From Treponema sp. UBA6367 (GTDB lineage: Bacteria > Spirochaetota > Spirochaetia > Treponematales > Treponemataceae): a DNA stretch of 64,000 bases. The stretch covers positions 230,960-294,959 of the forward strand of contig DJRF01000010.1 in the NCBI GenBank assembly GCA_002437725.1, written 5' to 3'. Shown in pieces: positions 59,985 through 64,000 of this stretch (position 1 is the first letter of the stretch; every line of letters begins with the position of its first letter). The position numbers were made by a program, and so were the translations under genes. The notes beneath the pieces are model-generated. The model was not told where the DNA came from. It saw nothing but the letters and a program-made list of their open reading frames with translations, and ran no database searches.

Positions 59985-60067
59985 TTTAAGGTTTATACAA
60001 ACCTTAAAAACGGCTGAGTCAAGGTGCGCTTTCGCTAAAAAACTTGACTCAGACATGTTCTTTTTTT
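59985..60067 (+). repeat. Intergenic double-hairpin repeat, copy 3
   Basis: Small hairpin TTTAAGGTTT-atac-AAACCTTAAA, then arms CTGAGTCAAG and CTTGACTCAG (perfect 10 bp) with an inner GCG-cttt-CGC loop, and a T-tract to 60067. It separates two convergent genes and very likely terminates the HTH-EIIA transcript. It shares a 26-base identical core with copy 2. Confidence 0.8.
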
Positions 60068-60082
60068 CTAAAAACTCGACTT

Positions 60083-61270
60083 TCAATCTAGTACAACAGG
60101 AATCCACATTTCTGTGTTGCTTTGGTCTGCTGCTATTAAACCTGGCTTTATATTTTTAGCAGTAGTTTCTCCTAGCAGATACCATTTTCCGTTTACTTCA
60201 ATTTTTGCGCCATTTTCGTCAATAAGCGAGCCATAAATTGCATGGTTGTATTGATTGCTTATAAAAAGCACTGAATCTATTCCAATTTGTTTTAAAAGAA
60301 TGCACATTAAAAGGCTTCTGCTGTCGCAATCGCTTGCTGTTCCCGTTATTGTGCTAATTGGATTTGTAAAGTCTGTTCCGTCAAGCTGTCTTTTGTATTC
60401 AAAATTTTGAACCCAATCAAGAAGGATTTCATTTAATGCCGCATTTGCATCTTTTTCATTTTTATTTAATGCGATAGGCATAAGATTTTTTTGAATATCT
60501 TTTGCAATTTGATTAAAGCGAGGAAAACTGTCTTTATAAATTATTCTGTAATAACGCTGCCATGCTTCTTTCCAGTTTTTATTGTTTACATAAAGCTTTA
60601 GAATTTCGTATTCGCATTTTACAGTCAGCTCGCAAGCTTCCTTGTCGTATTTTTTTATTTGCGTAGGTATTTTTTTTCCAGAAATTTGCAAGACAATATT
60701 TTCCAAAGGATTTTCATCGGAAAAAGCAAAAGTTGCCATTATTCCAGAATCTGATTTGGCGCCGTTTTTTAATTCTAAAGAGTTTAAGGTTGAAAATAAG
60801 AATTGCTGGCAGTCATTCGCCTTAGACTTGTCTGCATAGCATAAAAGAACTAATTTTGACTGCTTTTTTGGCACGGAAACTGCAATTGCCCAGCCTTGCA
60901 CGCCATTGTTCACTATATCTGTAGAAAAATCCGTTATTGCACAGTCTGTTCCGTTCCAAAAAAAAGTTTGTATTTTTTCAAAATTTGAGTTTAGTTTTGT
61001 TAATGATTCATTTAAACTTTCGCTGCAAGTTGGAAATAATTCTTCAGAATAAATTCTTATTACCAGCTGAACAGGCATTCTATCGTGTTCAAAAAGCCAC
61101 ACCATATTATTGTTCGATGTTCCTTTATGAAAAAATCCTTCAGGAACATCAAGACTGTATCCGTATTCTTCATCTAAAATTTCTTCGGCTATAATTTTTT
61201 TTGAAAAAAATCCAGTTAGTATTAAAATTACAAAAAATAAAAAAAACGTTGGAACTCTGGTTCTTGTCAT
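60083..61270 (-). CDS. Secreted transglutaminase-like protein
   Basis: Exported protein with a transglutaminase-like cysteine-protease fold. The 395-residue product has a signal peptide (FFLFFVILILTGFFSKKIIA), an N-terminal domain of ~180 residues, and a transglutaminase-like core near residues 300-380. There the catalytic cysteine lies in TGTASDCDSRSLLMCILLKQIG and the histidine in NQYNHAIYGSL, followed by the acidic/Trp segment NGKWYLLGETT. These proteins often process or cross-link peptides or cell-wall components. The exact substrate is unknown. It converges with the HTH-EIIA gene, separated by the copy 3 repeat. Confidence 0.83.
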   Translation of the reverse strand: MTRTRVPTFFLFFVILILTGFFSKKIIAEEILDEEYGYSLDVPEGFFHKGTSNNNMVWLFEHDRMPVQLVIRIYSEELFPTCSESLNESLTKLNSNFEKIQTFFWNGTDCAITDFSTDIVNNGVQGWAIAVSVPKKQSKLVLLCYADKSKANDCQQFLFSTLNSLELKNGAKSDSGIMATFAFSDENPLENIVLQISGKKIPTQIKKYDKEACELTVKCEYEILKLYVNNKNWKEAWQRYYRIIYKDSFPRFNQIAKDIQKNLMPIALNKNEKDANAALNEILLDWVQNFEYKRQLDGTDFTNPISTITGTASDCDSRSLLMCILLKQIGIDSVLFISNQYNHAIYGSLIDENGAKIEVNGKWYLLGETTAKNIKPGLIAADQSNTEMWIPVVLD

Positions 61271-61298
61271 TTTATTGCTCCCATATTATTATTTTCGG

Positions 61299-61964
61299 GT
61301 GAAAAACATTCCTGTTTTATTTGAAAATGATGAAATTCTAGTAATTAATAAGCCTGCAGGCGTTGCCGTTCAAGGCGGAAAAGACATAAGTCATCCTTTG
61401 GACAAAGAGCTGGCAATACAGCTTGGTTATCCAATTTATCTTGTACATAGATTAGATAAAGATACTTGCGGACTTATGATTGTTGCAAAGTCTCCGTTTT
61501 TTGCTGCCGTGTGGACAAAAAAAATTGCTTCAAAAGAAGTTGTAAAAGAATATTCTGCAATTTGCATAGGAAAATTTTCCAAAAAAAACGGCATTATAAC
61601 TGCAAATATTGTTCAGCACGGAAATGAAAAGCCTGCTCAAACCTATTACGAAGTGGAAGACGAAAAAGAGATTTTTATTGAAGAAAACGGACAAATAAAT
61701 CAACATTCAGAGAATAAAATTATACTTTCCAGGGTAAAATTAAGATTAAAAACTGGAAGAATGCATCAAATTAGAATCCATCTTGCTTCTATAAATTGTC
61801 CAATTGCAGGTGATGATAAGCACGGTAATTTTAAACTTAATAAAATTGTCAGAAAACTCTGCGGAATAAAAACTCTTCAGCTTTGCGCATTTAGGCTTAC
61901 AGTTCCTATCGATGGAATACGTAAAACTTTTGAAGCGGAACCTTTGCCATTGCTATGTACATAA
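61299..61964 (+). CDS. RluA-family RNA pseudouridine synthase
   Basis: Converts specific uridines in rRNA or tRNA to pseudouridine. The 221-residue protein has INKPAGVAVQGGK, the catalytic motif VHRLDKDTCGLMIVAKS (Asp of HRLD), and the C-terminal RLKTGRMHQIRIHLASI. Length is short for RluA/RluD members with S4 domains, and no S4 is present. The start is uncertain: GTG 61299 (VKNIPVLFEN) matches the family N-terminus, while a TTG at 61275 extends the frame; neither has a strong ribosome site. The target site cannot be assigned from sequence. Confidence 0.9.
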   Translation: MKNIPVLFENDEILVINKPAGVAVQGGKDISHPLDKELAIQLGYPIYLVHRLDKDTCGLMIVAKSPFFAAVWTKKIASKEVVKEYSAICIGKFSKKNGIITANIVQHGNEKPAQTYYEVEDEKEIFIEENGQINQHSENKIILSRVKLRLKTGRMHQIRIHLASINCPIAGDDKHGNFKLNKIVRKLCGIKTLQLCAFRLTVPIDGIRKTFEAEPLPLLCT

Positions 61965-62083
61965 TTTTTAAATTAGTATAAACTTATCTATCGAAGAACT
62001 GTTTTTCAGCAAGATTTTTAAAAGTTTGAAATCTTATCGAAATCCAGTTTTAGTTTATAATTTTTTAATCGGAAAAAAGTTTT

Positions 62084-64000
62084 ATGGAAAAGCAAGAAAA
62101 AGAGGTACAGACAGATTTACAGGTGCAGGTGAAATTTCCGCTCGGCGTAAAGCTTGCGATAATCATCGGAACAATCGTTCTCTTTTCGCTCGGCTGCGTT
62201 ACTTTTCTTAACAGTCATTTTATCGGGCAGGATGTCCAGATTACTGCCGAAAACAACAATCTTACAATCAATTCGCGTTCGGCGGGAACGGTGGAGGACA
62301 AGCTTTCCACAATCCGCTCGAATGTTTTTCAGCTTTTGGATTTGCTGAATGTTGTCGGCGGCGGGCGCTCGGCTTCTTTGGCGCGTCAGGCGGAGGCGTT
62401 TTTCTTTGAAAGAAACCAGGATATTGCCGCGATAAATATTTTAAGCGGAGATGATTCTAAGTCTTCCGGAAAATCTAATGCTCGTTCTGCAAAAGAATCT
62501 TCTATAATAAACAACCGCTTTTTTATCTCGAATGAGATTGATGTCTCATCCCTTGAAAATTTTCTTAAAGCTGTTTCTTTGCAGATAAACCGTTCCTGCC
62601 TGGGCGAAACTATAGCCTTGAACGCGTCGCCTTTTTTCAATATTCCTGCTATGGCTCTGCTTTTTCCGTGGAAGGAAAACGGGCTTGACCAGGCTTGCGT
62701 AATCACTTTTTCGATTGAAAATATGTCGGACATTTTGGGAAGCGATTCAGTGAACACAACGTTTATTCTGAACGATTCCGCGGAAGTTTTGTGCCACCCG
62801 GACACTGAAAAAGTCCTGCTCGGCGAAAGCTACAAGAATTTTCCGCTGGTTGCGGCGATGCGGCAGAACAACGAAAGCAACGCGGACAGCCGTCAGATTC
62901 CGTTTTCTGTGATTGATGAGAACAGCAAAAAGACTGACTATTTTGGCGCGTACCAGAAACTTTCGTTCGGCGACATTGTGGTTTTTACGACCGTTCCTGT
63001 TGATTCAGTTCTGGAAGGCGTGCGCACAACAAGGACGAACAATATTTTTCTTACAGGAATTGTGTTTTTTCTGTCTGTAATAATAATCCTTGTTTTTACG
63101 CGGCAGGGAATTTCGCGCCATTTGCGAAAACTTACAGAGGCGGCGGAGGAAATCAAGAACGGAAATTTTGACACGCCGATTTTTAACGAGCTTAGCACAA
63201 AGCGAAAGGATGAAATCGGGGTTTTGAACCAGAGCACAAAAGACGAGCGTGAATTTCTTGACGTTTTTGCGAAGTTCACAAACAAGGGCGTTGCAAAAAG
63301 CATTGCTCGGAAAGAGTTGGATTTTGATCCTCACTTAAAAGACATAACGATTTTCTTTAGCGACATTCGCGGTTTTACGGCAATCAGCGACGGATTCAAG
63401 AACCGCTTTGAAAACGACTCGCCGCGCGAAATTATCGGCTTTTTGAACGACTACATGAGCCGCATGGTAAACTGCATTACGCTTAGCCACGGAAACGTAG
63501 ACAAATTTGAAGGTGATGCGATTATGGCGGTGTGGGGAATCCTGCGCGAGGACAGCCTTGATTTTGAAAAACTCCCGGATTCCGCGCCGGAAAAAGCCGG
63601 GCTTTTAGCAAAGCATGAGGCACACAAAAAAGAGGACGCGCTCAACGCAATCCGCGGAACAATCGCTATGCGCTACGCGCTAATGAAATACAACAAGGAT
63701 GCGGCGGCATTTACAAAAGCGCACGAAAATGAGGCGAAGGCAAAATACAAGCCGCATATCCGGATTGGCTGCGGTCTTAATTCCGGGCGGGCAACCTGCG
63801 GAATCATGGGCTCGGAAGACAAAATGGAATACACAGCGATTGGCGATGCGGTGAATTTCGCTTCAAGAACGGAAAGCTCGAACAAGCCTTGCGGAACTGA
63901 CATTCTTATCACTGAGGACACTTACAATCTTTTAAAAGATGATTTTATAAAAAACAAGAGCAATAATTTTTCAATCAGGGAAGAAAATCTTGAGAATGAA
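62084..64000 (+). CDS. Membrane-bound class III nucleotide cyclase, 3' end missing
   Basis: Receptor-type adenylate (or guanylate) cyclase. The frame starts at ATG 62084 and stays open to the window end, giving 639 residues. It has a first membrane segment (~residues 22-44), an extracytoplasmic sensor domain (~45-315, Cache-like by size and form), a second membrane segment (~318-338), a HAMP-type linker (~340-390; LRKLTEAAEEIKNGNFD), and a class III cyclase domain. The cyclase shows FFSDIRGFTAISDGF (first metal Asp), KFEGDAIMAVWG (second) and AIGDAVNFASR. Base composition is higher in GC than the neighbours (29 of 60 bases in 63421-63480), with many GCG, CGC and CTC codons, which suggests transfer. 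The upstream gap (61965-62083) is AT-rich with no promoter that I can name. Confidence 0.92.
   Translation, partial: MEKQEKEVQTDLQVQVKFPLGVKLAIIIGTIVLFSLGCVTFLNSHFIGQDVQITAENNNLTINSRSAGTVEDKLSTIRSNVFQLLDLLNVVGGGRSASLARQAEAFFFERNQDIAAINILSGDDSKSSGKSNARSAKESSIINNRFFISNEIDVSSLENFLKAVSLQINRSCLGETIALNASPFFNIPAMALLFPWKENGLDQACVITFSIENMSDILGSDSVNTTFILNDSAEVLCHPDTEKVLLGESYKNFPLVAAMRQNNESNADSRQIPFSVIDENSKKTDYFGAYQKLSFGDIVVFTTVPVDSVLEGVRTTRTNNIFLTGIVFFLSVIIILVFTRQGISRHLRKLTEAAEEIKNGNFDTPIFNELSTKRKDEIGVLNQSTKDEREFLDVFAKFTNKGVAKSIARKELDFDPHLKDITIFFSDIRGFTAISDGFKNRFENDSPREIIGFLNDYMSRMVNCITLSHGNVDKFEGDAIMAVWGILREDSLDFEKLPDSAPEKAGLLAKHEAHKKEDALNAIRGTIAMRYALMKYNKDAAAFTKAHENEAKAKYKPHIRIGCGLNSGRATCGIMGSEDKMEYTAIGDAVNFASRTESSNKPCGTDILITEDTYNLLKDDFIKNKSNNFSIREENLENE

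Noticed and set aside
62026..62211. Small open frame overlapping the start of the cyclase gene
   Set aside because: No ribosome site or similarity; it lies mostly within the cyclase coding region in another frame.
62386..63921. Minus-strand open frames inside the cyclase gene
   Set aside because: They are shadows of the GC-richer cyclase frame. The plus-strand frame has clear cyclase motifs and none of the minus-strand frames has a recognisable domain.
1..64000. CRISPR array, prophage, transposon or toxin-antitoxin module
   Set aside because: No regularly spaced direct repeats, transposase, integrase, phage structural genes or paired small toxin/antitoxin frames were seen.

Overview
The window is 64 kb of AT-rich chromosome from a spirochaete, almost certainly a Treponema. 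The evidence is gene content and order: tamB-bamA-ompH-mutS, and cheW-(DegT-like)-nadK-recN-(conserved unknown), both of which I recall from Treponema pallidum; a spirochaete PUR-alpha-type nucleic-acid-binding protein; an excisionase-HTH/PTS-EIIA fusion; and many secreted proteins with no close family outside spirochaetes. A secreted pullulanase lipoprotein suggests a gut or rumen starch user rather than a syphilis-type pathogen. Genes are tightly packed and often overlap. There is no rRNA, tRNA, CRISPR array, transposase or prophage that I can see.

Layout. 1-3555: dTDP-rhamnose synthesis (rfbD partial, rfbA, rfbC, rfbB). 3656-7515: prfB with its programmed frameshift, a PEGA-like envelope protein and ftsY. 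7520-11954: an unknown secreted protein and the lolCDE lipoprotein-release transporter. 11972-16294: mcsA-mcsB-clpC protein quality control, with an McsB that has lost catalytic residues. 16309-20886: avtA and an amino-acid ABC transporter whose binding protein closely resembles the cysteine-binding protein CjaA. 20887-24832: a small lipoprotein with a 9-G tract, then the pullulanase. 25017-28340: a phosphoribosyltransferase, a beta-helix protein and rnhB. 28355-32585 (minus strand): a PUR-alpha protein, cysteine desulfurase, aroB, an unknown, and tmk. 32682-42777: outer-membrane biogenesis (tamB, bamA, ompH) and mutS. 42852-50913: comF, cheW, a DegT-like pseudo-aminotransferase, nadK, recN, an unknown, an HD-domain protein and a LysM/degenerate-LytM protein. 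50924-55356 (minus): an exonuclease and two phosphohexomutases. 55466-57069: an IscR-like Rrf2 regulator and mnmA. 57206-61964: envelope proteins, HTH-EIIA, a transglutaminase-like protein and an RluA-type pseudouridine synthase. 62084-64000: a receptor-type adenylate/guanylate cyclase, cut by the window end, with visibly higher GC than its surroundings.

Regulation. The most useful non-coding observations link distant loci. (i) A 25-bp operator-like site occurs both at the promoter of the Rrf2 (IscR-like) gene and just after a consensus promoter in front of the CjaA-like cysteine-binding protein. This suggests a cysteine/Fe-S regulon that would join cysteine uptake, cysteine desulfurase and tRNA thiolation. 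(ii) An identical 16-nt palindromic element lies upstream of three unrelated genes (binding protein, tmk, cheW), always in the same orientation relative to the gene. (iii) A family of four intergenic hairpin repeats, two of them sharing a 26-nt identical core, sits at gene boundaries and probably acts as terminators.

No single cassette in the window is an obviously new system. The interest lies in these shared elements and in several enzymes that keep their fold but lose catalytic residues (McsB, the DegT-like protein, two LytM/M23 proteins). All statements come from reading the sequence and from memory of protein families; no search or alignment was run.
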